Origin: Henricia sp. BOLD:AAB3569
Taxonomy: Eukaryota; Echinodermata; Asteroidea; Spinulosida; Echinasteridae
Direction: 5' to 3'
NCBI GenBank assembly: GCA_037783545.1
Contig: JBBELK010001359.1
Location: forward strand, 17,481-81,480
DNA: 64,000 nt
Part shown: one piece after another, positions 26,401 through 35,799 of the stretch
Position numbering within the stretch: the first letter of the stretch is position 1
How the letters are laid out: each line of letters starts with the position of its first letter
Program-made: the position numbers and the translations under genes
The notes under the pieces: model-generated
Databases searched by the model: none
What the model saw: only the letters and a program-made list of their open reading frames with translations
Told to the model about the DNA's origin: nothing

Positions 26401-28940
26401 ACACCATTGACCCCATCTCAATACCTCCTTTCACTTTCAAACTAAGGGCCACTTCCGGTTTCGACCGGAAGTGAGCAAGGTCAAAGGTCACAAAAATATT
26501 TTTTAGATACCCCACCCTAGTCGAAGTGTAACACAAGTGACTTTGTCCAAATATCTTGCACCACTTTCAAATGGCAAGGCAAAATCTGTTAGACCAATAG
26601 GAAACGAGGTCAAAGGTCAAGGGGTGTGCGCATCTCAAAGACCTTTGTTAGTCATCGTATATGCCGAAGGAATCAAGATCGTAGGTCAAACGGTTGATTT
26701 TTTATTGATTTTTAAATATTTAATTTATTAAACTTCATGCCCCTTTAATCTGACACGTGATGACGTCATCATGACGTAATTAGTACTGTGCACTACTTCA
26801 CATAGTGACCAATGTCCATGTGAAGTTTGAAGTCAATCATCAATGTGCAAGTGCCCGAAATAGCGTCTGAAAAAAATGGAAGAAGGAAAAGAATAAAAAA
26901 CTAGAAATGTGTTCGTTGAAAACGAACACATGGCTGTTCCCCTCCTTTTTATAAACATATGTGGTGTTCGGGATGACCTTTGTTAGTGATTGTATATGAA
27001 TAAATCACGATCGTATGTCAAACGGTTGAGTTTTTATCGATTTTTAAATATTGAATATTATTACATGCCACTTTAATCTGACATGTAGGGAAGGTCAAAG
27101 GTGTTGCTATATGTTTGGATACCCCACCCTAGTCGAAGTGTAACACAGTTGACCCCATCGTGATATATTGTACCCCTTTCAAATGGCAAGGCAAAATCTG
27201 TTTGACCAATAGGAAACGAGGTCAAAGGTCAAGCCATGTGCGCATCTTAAAGACATTTGTTAGTGATCGTATATGCAGAAGGAATCAAATTCGTAGGTCA
27301 AACGGTAGATTTTTTATTGATTTTCGAATATTTAATTACGTAATCATCTTGTCGCTAGAGGGCGCTATTTCGTACGATGACGTCATCACTTATATTTTTG
27401 GAAAGCTTATGGGCCTCTGATAATAACACCATTTACCCCATCTCAATACCTCCTACCACTTTCAAACTAAGGGCCACTTCCGGTTTCGACCGGAAGTGAG
27501 CAAGGTCAAAGGTCACCAACATATTTTTTAGATACCCCACCCTAGTCGAAGTGTAACACAAGTGACTTTGTCCAAATATCTTGCATCACTTTCAAATGGC
27601 AAGGCAAAATCTGTTTGACCAATAGGAAACGAGGTCAAAGGTCAAGGCGTGTGCGCATCTCAAAGACACTTGTTAGTCATCGTATATGGCGAAGGAATCA
27701 AGATCGTAGGTCAAACGGTTGATTTTTTATTGATTTTTGAATATTTAATTTATTAAACTTCATGCGCCTTTAATCTGACACGTGATGACGTCATCATTAC
27801 GTCATTAGTACTGTGCACTAATTCACATAGTGACCAATGTCCATGTGAAGTTTGAAGTCAATCATCAATGTGCAAGTGTCCGAAATAGCGTCTGAAAAAA
27901 GTGGAAGAAGGAAAAGAATAAAAAACTAGAAATGTGTTCGTTGAAAACGAACACATGGCTGTTCCCCTCCTTTTTATAAACATATGTGGTGTTCGGGATG
28001 ACCTTTGTTAGTGATTGTATATGAAGAAATCACGATCGTATGTCAAACGGTTGAGTTTTTATCGATTTTTAAATATTGAATATTATTACATGCCACTTTA
28101 ATCTGACATGTAGGGAAGGTCAAAGGTGTTGCTATATGTTTGGATACCCCACCCTAGTCGAAGTGTAACACAGTTGACCCCATCGTGATATATTGTACCC
28201 CTTTCAAATGGCAAGGCAAAATCTGTTTGACCAATAGGAAACGAGGTCAAAGGTCAAGCCATGTGCGCATCTTAAAGACATTTGTTAGTGATCGTATATG
28301 CAGAAGGAATCAAATTTGTAGGTCAAACGGTAGATTTTTTATTGATTTTTGAATATTTAATTACGTAATCATCTTGTCGCTAGAGGGCGCTATTTCCTAC
28401 GATGACGTCATCACTTATATTTTTGGAAAGCTTAAGGGCCTCTGGTAATAACACCATTGACCCTATCTCAATACCTCCTTTCACTTTCAAACTAAGGGCC
28501 ACTTCCGGTTTCGACCGGAAGTGAGCAAGGTCAAAGGTCACGGCCATATTTTTTGGATACACCACCCTAGGTCCAAGTGTAACACAAGTGACTTTGTCCA
28601 AATATCTTGCACCACTTTCAAATGGCAAGGCAAATTCTGTTAGACCAATAGGAAACGAGGTCAAAGGTCAAGGGGTGTGCGCATCTCAAAGACCTTTGTT
28701 AGTCATCGTATATGCCGAAGGAATCAAGATCGTAGGTCAAACGGTTGATTTTTTATTGATTTTTGAATATTTAATTTATTAAACTTCATGCCCCTTTAAT
28801 CTGACACGTGATGACGTCATCATGACGTAATTAGTACTGTGCACTACTTCACATAGTGACCAATGTCCATGTGAAGTTTGAAGTCAATCATCAATGTGCA
28901 AGTGCCCGAAATAGCGTCTGAAAAAAATGGAAGAAGGAAA

Positions 28941-29512
28941 AGAATAAAAAAAAAAATAAAAAAAAAAATAAAAAAAAAAAAAATCTTAACGAAAACAAAG
29001 GCTGTTCCAACTCGAGTCGGAACAGCCAAAAAAATAAAAAAAATAAAAAAAATAAAAATCTTAACGAAAACAAAGGCTGTTCCGACCGTATCGGAACAGC
29101 CAATAAAATAAAATAAAAAATAAAATAAAAAAAAATCTTAACGAAAACAAAGGCTGTTCCAACTCGAGTCGGAACAGCCAAAAAAAAAAATCGTAACGAA
29201 AACAAAGGCTGTTCCGACCCGAATCGGAACAGCCAATAAAAATTAAAAAAAAAAAAAAAATCGTAACGAAAACAAAGGCTGTTCCAACTCGAGTCGGAAC
29301 AGCCAAAAAAAAAAAAAAACTCGAACGAAAACAAAGGCTGTTCCGACCGCATCGGAACAGCCAAAAAAAAAAAAAAAAAATCGTAACGAAAACAAAGGCT
29401 GTTCCGACCCGAATCGGAACAGCCAAAAATCTTAACGAAAACAAAGGCTGTTCCGACCGTATCGGAACAGCCAAAAAAATCGTAACGAAAACAAAGGCTG
29501 TTCCGATTCGGA
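28941..29512. repeat. Hairpin minisatellite closing the array
   Basis: Eight full hairpins and one partial, spaced about 50-75 bp. Each has GGCTGTTCC and GGAACAGCC arms, is preceded by AACGAAAACAAA and is separated by A-rich tracts. Loops vary: CCGTA, CCCGAA, CCGCA, or an extended ACTCGAGT stem. The same hairpin occurs singly or doubly at the ends of the units finishing at 10621, 15698, 16774 and 20003. Long lysine/phenylalanine-rich frames across it are artefacts of the A tracts. Confidence 0.9.
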
Positions 29513-29961
29513 TGTTTCAAACATAACGTAGTGGGTGCGCGGTGCGGGTTCAACCAGTGGTCAGCCTTAGTTTTTTTAGCCATTCATATGGCCGGCTGTT
29601 TTGCATGTTGCGATTTGCGACTACCATGCCAAGTTCCCAAACTTTTACAGCACACTTTTGCACAGGTGACACAAGGCTCGACTGGTTGCCGCTCCATGGA
29701 CCGATATACCTAGCCGCCACGTAGTATAGTCTAGTTCCTGGACCAAAAAATTCCACGACCGATTTTAAGGTCCGGCAACCGCCAGTTCATGTTAGTCCGC
29801 CATATTGAAACAGGAGGAATTCCTCCTTTTCCCGAAGGTTCCCGAAGTTACTGGAATGCACGTCCGGACGTTATTGTTAATCGTCGGGTACGATTCATCA
29901 GTGTTTCGCCTCGTGTTTATTTACGGTTTGAATTTGATTTCTGATGCTATAGTAGGCACGT
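29513..29961. other. No gene seen
   Basis: Non-array sequence after the last partial hairpin. Short open frames on both strands overlap each other and have no recognisable domain. Confidence 0.4.
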
Positions 29962-30156
29962 GTGGGGTGTTATGGCCGAGCGGTCTAGTGCGTCGAACTT
30001 AAGTTCCTGTGCTAGTACTAGAATGTAGGTTCGATTCCGGGCCGCGACGGGTTGTGGCACCTGTGCCCTTGAGCAAGGCACTCAACCACACTTGCTCCCA
30101 TTCCTGTAATTGGCGGTCTCTCCGCTGTTGGATGTGGTAAATAAATAAATAAATAA
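29962..30156 (+). mobile_element. tRNA-derived SINE, second subfamily, with (TAAA)n tail
   Basis: A box TGGCCGAGCGG and B box GGTTCGATTCC are intact and spaced as in a tRNA with a long variable arm (Leu/Ser type). A body with CCTTGAGCAAGGCACTCAA and CTCCCATTCCTGTAATTGGC follows, then the 3' tail TAAATAAATAAATAAATA. The orientation is certain from the boxes and tail. The 3' end differs from the 2-kb and 46.5-kb SINEs, but the CAAGGCACTCAACCACACTT core is shared. Confidence 0.9.
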
Positions 30157-31269
30157 TGTTTTAAGGTCATATATTACATTTTTATTGGCCAAATATGGAA
30201 TAACTCTTTTTAAATTGTTATACACTCGTGCCGCGCTTTGTGCATGACGTATGCTTAGTGCTATTTTAAACACCACGGTAGCCGGTCTTCATATTCAGTC
30301 GTTGTATGTGGAATATGTGGAGCGGAAACCAGTCTACACGTAGTACTAGTATAGCTAACGTGACGTCATGCATGTATTTCTCGAAGCGCAGCTGCGGATG
30401 CAGCTCACAACCGTTAATTTAAAGACAAAGCGCACTGCACAACGGCCTGAGAGTTCGTAACCGCAGCCATTACATAACAATGTCAAATGTTTTGTCTCCT
30501 ATATCTGGCCAATAAAAACTGAAACTAACGTTTAGCGTATGCACCTAATATTGGGATAAAAATAATATGAGAGAGGAAAAATCAAGACTTCTTAGAACTT
30601 GTTTGTCTTACAAATTTTCACATTTCCATATATAAACTCAAACCTTGTCAGTATCATAAATGCACATTTGGCGGCGTCCATTATCTGACCGTGTAAAGAG
30701 GCGTTCACACTATCGCAGAAAAAAAACCACGCTTGGGCATGTACGCTGCACTTACCGCATTGCATGAGTTTCAAATAACCGATCTTTCCAAAATAGATAA
30801 TTTTAGACAGGTAACTTGGGGCTTCTCTGATGCCTCATTATTGGCCATTGGCTGCGCGCCAGAAAGGTCAGCGCATCGCGGTCAAAGTTCGACAAGTTTG
30901 AACTTTTACCGCAGCTGAAAACGTTTTCTCCTCACATTTACTTGTCGTATGTGGAATATGTGGAGCGTGAACCAGTGTACTCCCGGATCACAGAATAGTC
31001 GGAATATTTTGGTATGGGAACCAGACTAACGCGAAGCATCAGCAAATGCGGTTTCACAGCCGTCACGGGTCCATAGAGTTATATATAATAAACTAGAGTG
31101 TGCACTGGCTATTCAAGCCACGTGTGTGGACCGTGCCGATGAGGGCGGCGCCATGTTTGGTTAACGCTATGCGTGCAAAGTGTGCAACTTTTCAACTCTT
31201 GCCAATCGTTTAGCAACAGTGCATTATTAATGCCCTGTTGCGCGATTTTTGCATCATCTGTACGGGGAG
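30157..31269. repeat. No gene; two copies of a GTGGAATATGTGGA motif
   Basis: Mostly unrecognised sequence. Copies of a roughly 35-bp motif (TGTGGAATATGTGGAGCG followed by ACCAGT) lie at about 30305-30342 and 30950-30990. The same motif recurs at 35.6-35.76 kb in both orientations and at 37.8-37.9 kb. The 30.3-kb copy, extended leftwards (CAGTCGTTGTATG), is an inverted match to 35.71-35.76 kb. Confidence 0.5.
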
Positions 31270-31530
31270 ACAAGTTTTTACAAATGGTGTGCATGTAAAG
31301 GAAAAACCCCGTTTTGCAAAAGGGGTGAATGGTGGTAGGGGGAAAGAGGAAAAGCCCCGTTTCGCAAAAAGTGTGTCAAGGGGAAAGCCCCATTTCACAA
31401 ATAATGTGTTATTGGGGAAAGGCCCCCATTTCGCAAATGGTGCGTTAACTTAAAGCAGAAAAGCCCCGTTTCGCAAATAGTGTATTAAGGGGAAAAGCCC
31501 CGTCTCGCAAATGGTGTTATAACCTTTTCA
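31270..31530 (+). repeat. 33-34-bp minisatellite, block 1
   Basis: Degenerate repeats of the form CGCAAATGGTGTGTTAAGG then GGAAAAGCCCCGTTT. Each unit carries a small GGGG/CCCC stem. The same unit recurs at 33.0-33.3, 33.6-34.07, 34.73-35.21, 48.07-48.35 (inverted) and, decayed, at 52.5 and 62.5 kb. Confidence 0.85.
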
Positions 31531-31560
31531 GTGCCCAATCTCATTTCAGCCCCGATGTAC

Positions 31561-32093
31561 GTAACATCAAATCAAACAACGTAACATTAGGACTATATTT
31601 TATCTGTTTTATTCTGGGATGCTGCAGTCACCTACGCCCATTTTAAGTAGGCCCACTTAAAACTTTATACACGTAATAAACACAAAAATCTCGCTCTAGA
31701 AAAGCTCAATCACGATTTACCAAAGTAGTTGAAACAACATTAGTGGATTTCTAAAAGAAACCATTGTCACAAAATACACTCCAAAAACAGACCGGTTAAA
31801 TCCGACCAACACGGCCGGTAGATAATGCCCGCCCGACCAACATATCGGTCAAAACAACAAATCGCATCGGCTAAGGATGCCCAATCCGCATTGGTTATTC
31901 GATACGAACCGGCCACCTCAACCAATACGACCGGCCACCCCAACCAACTCAACTGACCACCCTAACCACCACACCAGCCGGACCCACATCCACAAACCAC
32001 ACCGTCCGAACCCAACCAATCTGCCCCTATACCCTGAGATAGGCGAAAAAACAGAGATAAAACCTGCAAATTGATAATGCGGGAAAAAATACT
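31561..32093 (+). repeat. 533-bp inverted repeat, left arm
   Basis: It matches the reverse complement of 34129-34661 over its full 533 bp; I found only two differences (one A/G and one G/C). The arm is rich in GGTTGG/CCAACC and GGCCGG words (CCACCCCAACCAACTCAA, for example), with no credible gene. Confidence 0.9.
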
Positions 32094-33019
32094 CTGTAAA
32101 ATTCCTATCTGACCCCCTCAGGCGATCGAATAGCCAGAATCGTACTGGTTGACTCCAGGGTAGTCTTTCTCGAGAAAAATAAGAACGAACGAAATATAAC
32201 GTTATCTGTTAAAGTACTACTATTAAGTTGTTCATTTATGACAATACAGAGGCTGTGGAAAAGACTACACGGCCTGTGTTGTGCGGTGTCCTATCTGCGA
32301 AGTGACCAAATTGCCCCTCAATATTGAAAGAAAATGCATGCGATGAACCACATACTACTTCACTGTTAAGATGACACTTTTGCAAACGCACCCTAATTCA
32401 ATTTATATGCGACATGCTCACACTAATTTGACAACTCTTTAAATATTGTGCTCAGTATACTCGGGGAATCTTTGGCTACTGAACTTGTCAAATGTCGTGC
32501 TTAATACCGAAAAGTTACGCATAATAAAATTAATACCCATCTTGTGTTAAACCATATTCCCGCGGGCAATCGGGGTTAAAAGAACAAAAGTATGCGGACA
32601 TGGAATTAAGACCTTTTTAGATGAAGATAAAAGATGGAAGTGATATGAAATCGTACAAGGGTTCAACCCTCTTTCTTGATAAAAAAAAAAAAAACGACGC
32701 GGTGACTGCGAATGACTTGCAACAGCCCAGCATGCGTGCCGCTTTGCACGTCACATTCCACGCACCAGTGCACAAACCTTCCAACCTTACGTAACACCCA
32801 CAGGTGCTCTCACACTTACAATGAGATAGCAATTCTCTTTCTATGTTCATGCTAAGAGAATTTATAATTCTTGTCAACTTGTTTCAACCTAAAGTGCCCA
32901 AACATTTTGTATTTTCCGTATTTTTTTGAAATTCAAGTCGTTAATGCACTATGACACTTTCACACTTCATATGATAAATCGTACATGTGCAAAATTGGCA
33001 CTGAAAGCGTTAAGAGACA
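32094..33019. other. No gene seen
   Basis: Spacer inside the 533-bp inverted repeat pair. It has an A/T tract near 32679-32694; short minus-strand frames there have no domain. Confidence 0.4.
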
Positions 33020-33300
33020 ATAGCCCCGATTCATAAATGACGTGTTAAGGCGACAAGCCCCGTTTCCAAAGTGCTGTTACGGGGAAAAGCTCCGTTTCAT
33101 AAATAAGGTATTAAGGGGAAAACCCCAATTCGTGAATGGTGTGCCAATGGCAAAGCCCTTTATTCGCAAATAGTGTGTAAAGGGAAAAACCCTTATTCGC
33201 AAACGGTGTGTCGGGAGAAAAGCCTTGTTTACGCAAATGGTGTGTCAAGAGGAAATCCCCGTTTTCAAATGGTGCCAAGGGAAAGCTCTATTTCGCTAAT
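33020..33300 (+). repeat. 33-34-bp minisatellite, block 2
   Basis: About eight degenerate units. Some have compensating changes in the small stem (AAGGG with CCCTT in place of GGGG with CCCC). The block is interrupted at 33301 by the hAT-like MITE and continues after it. Confidence 0.8.
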
Positions 33301-33531
33301 CAGGGGCGGATCCAGGGGGGACGTGGGGGGCGCACGCCCCCACCCCCCCCCCCCCCCCTCCCCTTTTCCCCCCCCAAAAAAAACAACACATTTTTTTGTG
33401 CACACTTTTCCTGCTCAAAGTGGTTAAATATTGCCTCAGATCGCACCACAGAGCATCTAGAATCCATCTAGAAGCCGTCAGGGCTTCTCGCTACGCGCTC
33501 GCTATTTCATTGTCATCATAAAAATTTCACG

Positions 33532-33562
<31 letters not shown>

Positions 33563-33596
33563 ACCCCCCCTTTTCAAAATCCTGGATCCGCCCCTG
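33301..33596. mobile_element. hAT-like MITE with CAGGGGCGGATCC ends
   Basis: Terminal inverted repeats CAGGGGCGGATCCAGG and CCTGGATCCGCCCCTG, flanked by a 5-bp duplication CTAAT (33296-33300 and 33597-33601) inside the minisatellite. The interior is mainly long C tracts and no ORF. This end sequence is a common non-autonomous type in animal genomes; the hAT assignment rests on the CAGGGG end and is tentative. A second right end lies at 34718-34733. Confidence 0.75.
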
Positions 33597-34075
33597 CTAA
33601 TGGTGTTTTAAGGGCAAAAGCCTGTTTCGTCAATGGGGTGTTAGGGAAAAAACCCGTTTCGGGAATGGTGTGTTAAGGGAAAAGCCCTCATTCGCAAAAT
33701 GGTGTGTTAAGAGGAAAAGCCCGTTGCGCAAATGGTATGTCTACTGTCTGGAGTAAAAGCCTCGTTTTACAAATGATGTTAAGGGAAAAATTAAGTCCTG
33801 TTTCGCAAATGGGGAAAAGCCCCACTTCGCGAATGGTGGGTTAAGGGAAAAGCCCTCATTCGCAAATGGTGTGTTATAGGGGGGAAAGCCCCGTTGCGCA
33901 AATGGTGTGTCAAGAGAAAAAACTTCGGTGTTAAGGGGAAAGCCCCAGCTCGCAAATGGTGCATTGAGGGCAAAAGTCCCTTTTCGCAAATGCGGTGTTA
34001 AGAGGAAAGCCCCGTTTCGCGAATGGTATGGTAAAGGGAAAAGCCCTGTCTCGCGAATGGTTTAAAGGAAGCGCC
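33597..34075 (+). repeat. 33-34-bp minisatellite, block 3
   Basis: Together with the MITE's right end (from 33571), this block is directly repeated at 34708-35212, offset 1137 bp, with about four differences. A minus-strand frame reads as an 11-residue periodic peptide (PFAKWGFPL-like) because the unit is near 33 bp, but it is short and broken. Confidence 0.85.
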
Positions 34076-34128
34076 CCCCCCCCCCCACCCCCCCCCCCCC
34101 CCCCCCCACCCCACCCCCCCCCCCCCCC
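34076..34128. repeat. Long C tract
   Basis: C run with rare A interruptions joining the minisatellite to the flipped 533-bp arm. A similar tract at 34662-34707 lies on the other side of the arm. Confidence 0.9.
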
Positions 34129-34661
34129 AGTATTTTTTCCCGCATTATCAATTTGCAGGTTTTATCTCTGTTTTTTCGCCTATCTCAGGGTATAGGGGCA
34201 GATTGGTTGGGTTCGGACGGTGTGGTTTGTGGATGTGGGTCCGGCTGGTGTGGTGGTTAGGGTGGCCAGTTGAGTTGGTTGGGGTGGCCGGTCGTATTGG
34301 TTGAGGTGGCCGGTTCGTATCGAATAACCAATGCGGATTGGGCATCCTTAGCCGATGCGATTTGTTGTTTTGACCGATATGTTGGTCGGGCGGGCATTAT
34401 CTACCGGCCGTGTTGGTCGGATTTAACCGGTCTGTTTTTGGAGTGTATTTTGTGACAATGGTTTCTTTTAGAAATCCACTAATGTTGTTTCAACTAGTTT
34501 GGTAAATCGTGATTGAGCTTTTCTAGAGCGAGATTTTTGTGTTTATTACGTGTATAAAGTTTTAAGTGGGCCTACTTAAAATGGGCGTAGGTGACTGCAG
34601 CATCCCAGAATAAAACAGATAAAATATAGTCCTAATGTTACGTTGTTTGATTTGATGTTAC
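34129..34661 (-). repeat. 533-bp inverted repeat, right arm
   Basis: Reverse complement of 31561-32093 with two differences found. It is bounded on both sides by C tracts and sits exactly between two direct copies of the minisatellite block. Confidence 0.9.
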
Positions 34662-34707
34662 CCCCCCCCCCCCCCCACCCCCCCCCCCCACCCCCCCCCC
34701 CCCCCCC

Positions 34708-35215
34708 TTTTCAAAATCCTGGATCCGCCCCTGCTAATGGTGTTTTAAGGGCAAAAGCCTGTTTCGTCAATGGGGTGTTAGGGAAAAAACCCGTTTCGGG
34801 AATGGTGTGTTAAGGGAAAAGCCCTCATTCGCAAAATGGTGTGTTAAGAGGAAAAGCCCGTTGCGCAAATGGTATGTCTACTGTCTGGAGTAAAAGCCTC
34901 GTTTTACAAATGATGTTGAGGGAAAAATTAAGTCCTGTTTCGCAAATGGGGAAAAGCCCCACTTCGCGAATGGTGGGTTAAGGGAAAAGCCCTCATTCGC
35001 AAATGGTGTGTTATAGGGGGGAAGCCCCGTTGCGCAAATGGTGTGTCAAGAGAAAAAAACTTCGGTGTTAAGGGGAAAGCCCCAGCTCGCAAATGGTGTA
35101 TTGAGGGCAAAAGTCCCTTTTCGCAAATGCGGTGTTAAGAGGAAAGCCCCGTTTCGCGAATGGTATGGTAAAGGGAAAAGCCCTGTCTCGCGAATGGTTT
35201 AAAGGAAGCGCCCCG
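34708..35215 (+). repeat. Duplicate of MITE end plus minisatellite block 3
   Basis: Direct copy of 33571-34075. It runs on past the copy's end into CGTGAGTCGTGTATGGCG and the 62-bp satellite, and this continuous order is also seen, inverted, at 47.8-48.35 kb. That makes this copy the likelier ancestral arrangement. Confidence 0.85.
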
Positions 35216-35224
35216 TTTTCGTGA

Positions 35225-35530
35225 GTCGTGTATGGCGTGTGGAACGTTGCAATATTCGATAATGCACAAATATATGTGCGATGTTTGACATATATGTGCG
35301 ATGTTTTTTCATGTGTATGCGATGTTGAAAATATATGTGCAACAATTTGACATATATATGCAATGTTTTTTCATATGTATGCGATGTTGAAAAAACATAT
35401 GTGCAATAATTTGACATATATTTGCAATGTTTTTTCATATGTATGCGATGTTGAAAATATATGTGCAATAATTTGACATATATATGCAATGTTAAATATA
35501 TATGTGCGATATTTCGACATATATGTGGGA
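35225..35530 (+). repeat. 62-bp minisatellite
   Basis: Four to five units alternating ATATATGTGC, TTTTTTCATATGTATGCG and ATGTTGAAAATATATGTGC with AATAATTTGACATATAT. Inverted copies lie at 47835-48065 and 48353-48560. Confidence 0.85.
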
Positions 35531-35569
35531 TATTTCAATGTGTGGGGTCGCGGTGTTCGTGATATGTGG

Positions 35570-35770
35570 GTATGATCTTTCATAGATTGGTTCCCGATCC
35601 CTATAGATTGGTTCGCTTATTGCGAAAGTGTGAAATATGTGGACGGGAACCAGTCTATTCTCCTGTGTGGAATATGTGGACGGGAACCAGTCTAAATCTT
35701 TCAATGTACATGCTAGACTGGTTCCCGGTCCACATATTCCACATACAACGACTGAATAATTCAGTCTAGT
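35570..35770. repeat. Cluster of GGGAACCAGTCTA motifs in both orientations
   Basis: Two forward copies of ATGTGGACGGGAACCAGTCT (near 35639 and 35676) and one inverted copy (GACTGGTTCCC, then CCACATATTCCACATA, near 35714-35745). Related copies at 37770-37925 lie beyond the other end of the long inverted-repeat element. Confidence 0.7.
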
Positions 35771-35799
35771 CAAAACATTTTTGGTCCGAGTACCAGACT

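Larger units (their letters stand above)
5963..29512. repeat. 23.5-kb higher-order tandem array, about 1028-bp base unit, 18 units
   Basis: Units start with CTAGACCTGTG or CTAGAAATGTG at 5963, 6991, 8020, 9469, 10622, 12061, 13088, 14549, 15699, 16775, 17813, 18841, 20004, 22176, 23589, 25462, 26901 and 27925. Each opens with a hairpin (TGTGTTCGTT paired with AACGAACACA), then GGCTGTTCCC. Within a unit, blocks containing GGCAAGGCAAAATCTGTT, ACCAATAGGAAACGAGGTC and ATCGTAGGTCAAACGG recur two or more times, so the array is nested. Unit lengths fall at about 1028 bp, plus about 414 bp per extra module (1439-1461, 1873) or plus about 60 bp per terminal hairpin (1076, 1150-1163). Units end with a purine-rich AAAAAAGTGGAAGAAGGAAA tract. 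Frames of 60-118 codons repeat with the units, contain no known domain and are not genes. Units look highly similar by eye, suggesting recent amplification or homogenisation. Confidence 0.95.

Noticed and set aside
5963-28940. Many 60-118-codon open frames on both strands
   Set aside because: They recur with the repeat unit, overlap on opposite strands, have no known domain and shift with copy differences.
28941-29512. CRISPR-like regular repeats
   Set aside because: Eukaryotic context, spacers are A-rich and not unique, no cas genes, and the repeat is a variable hairpin.
28941-29512. Bacterial-type terminators
   Set aside because: GC stems beside A/T tracts look similar, but they are tandem repeats in a eukaryotic array with no adjacent genes.
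5963-29512. Calling the array a Helitron outright
   Set aside because: CTAG after a hairpin is suggestive, but no Rep/helicase and no solo insertion site is present; kept as a hypothesis.
28891-29583. 230-codon minus-strand frame with repeated aromatic runs
   Set aside because: It translates A tracts (as F runs) and hairpin repeats; low complexity, no domain.
31767-31952. 61-codon frame identical to one at 34270-34455
   Set aside because: The identity results from the 533-bp inverted repeat; the sequence is word-rich and has no domain.
33301-34710. Proline-rich proteins encoded by C tracts
   Set aside because: Poly-proline arises from homopolymer C runs inside a MITE and at rearrangement joins.
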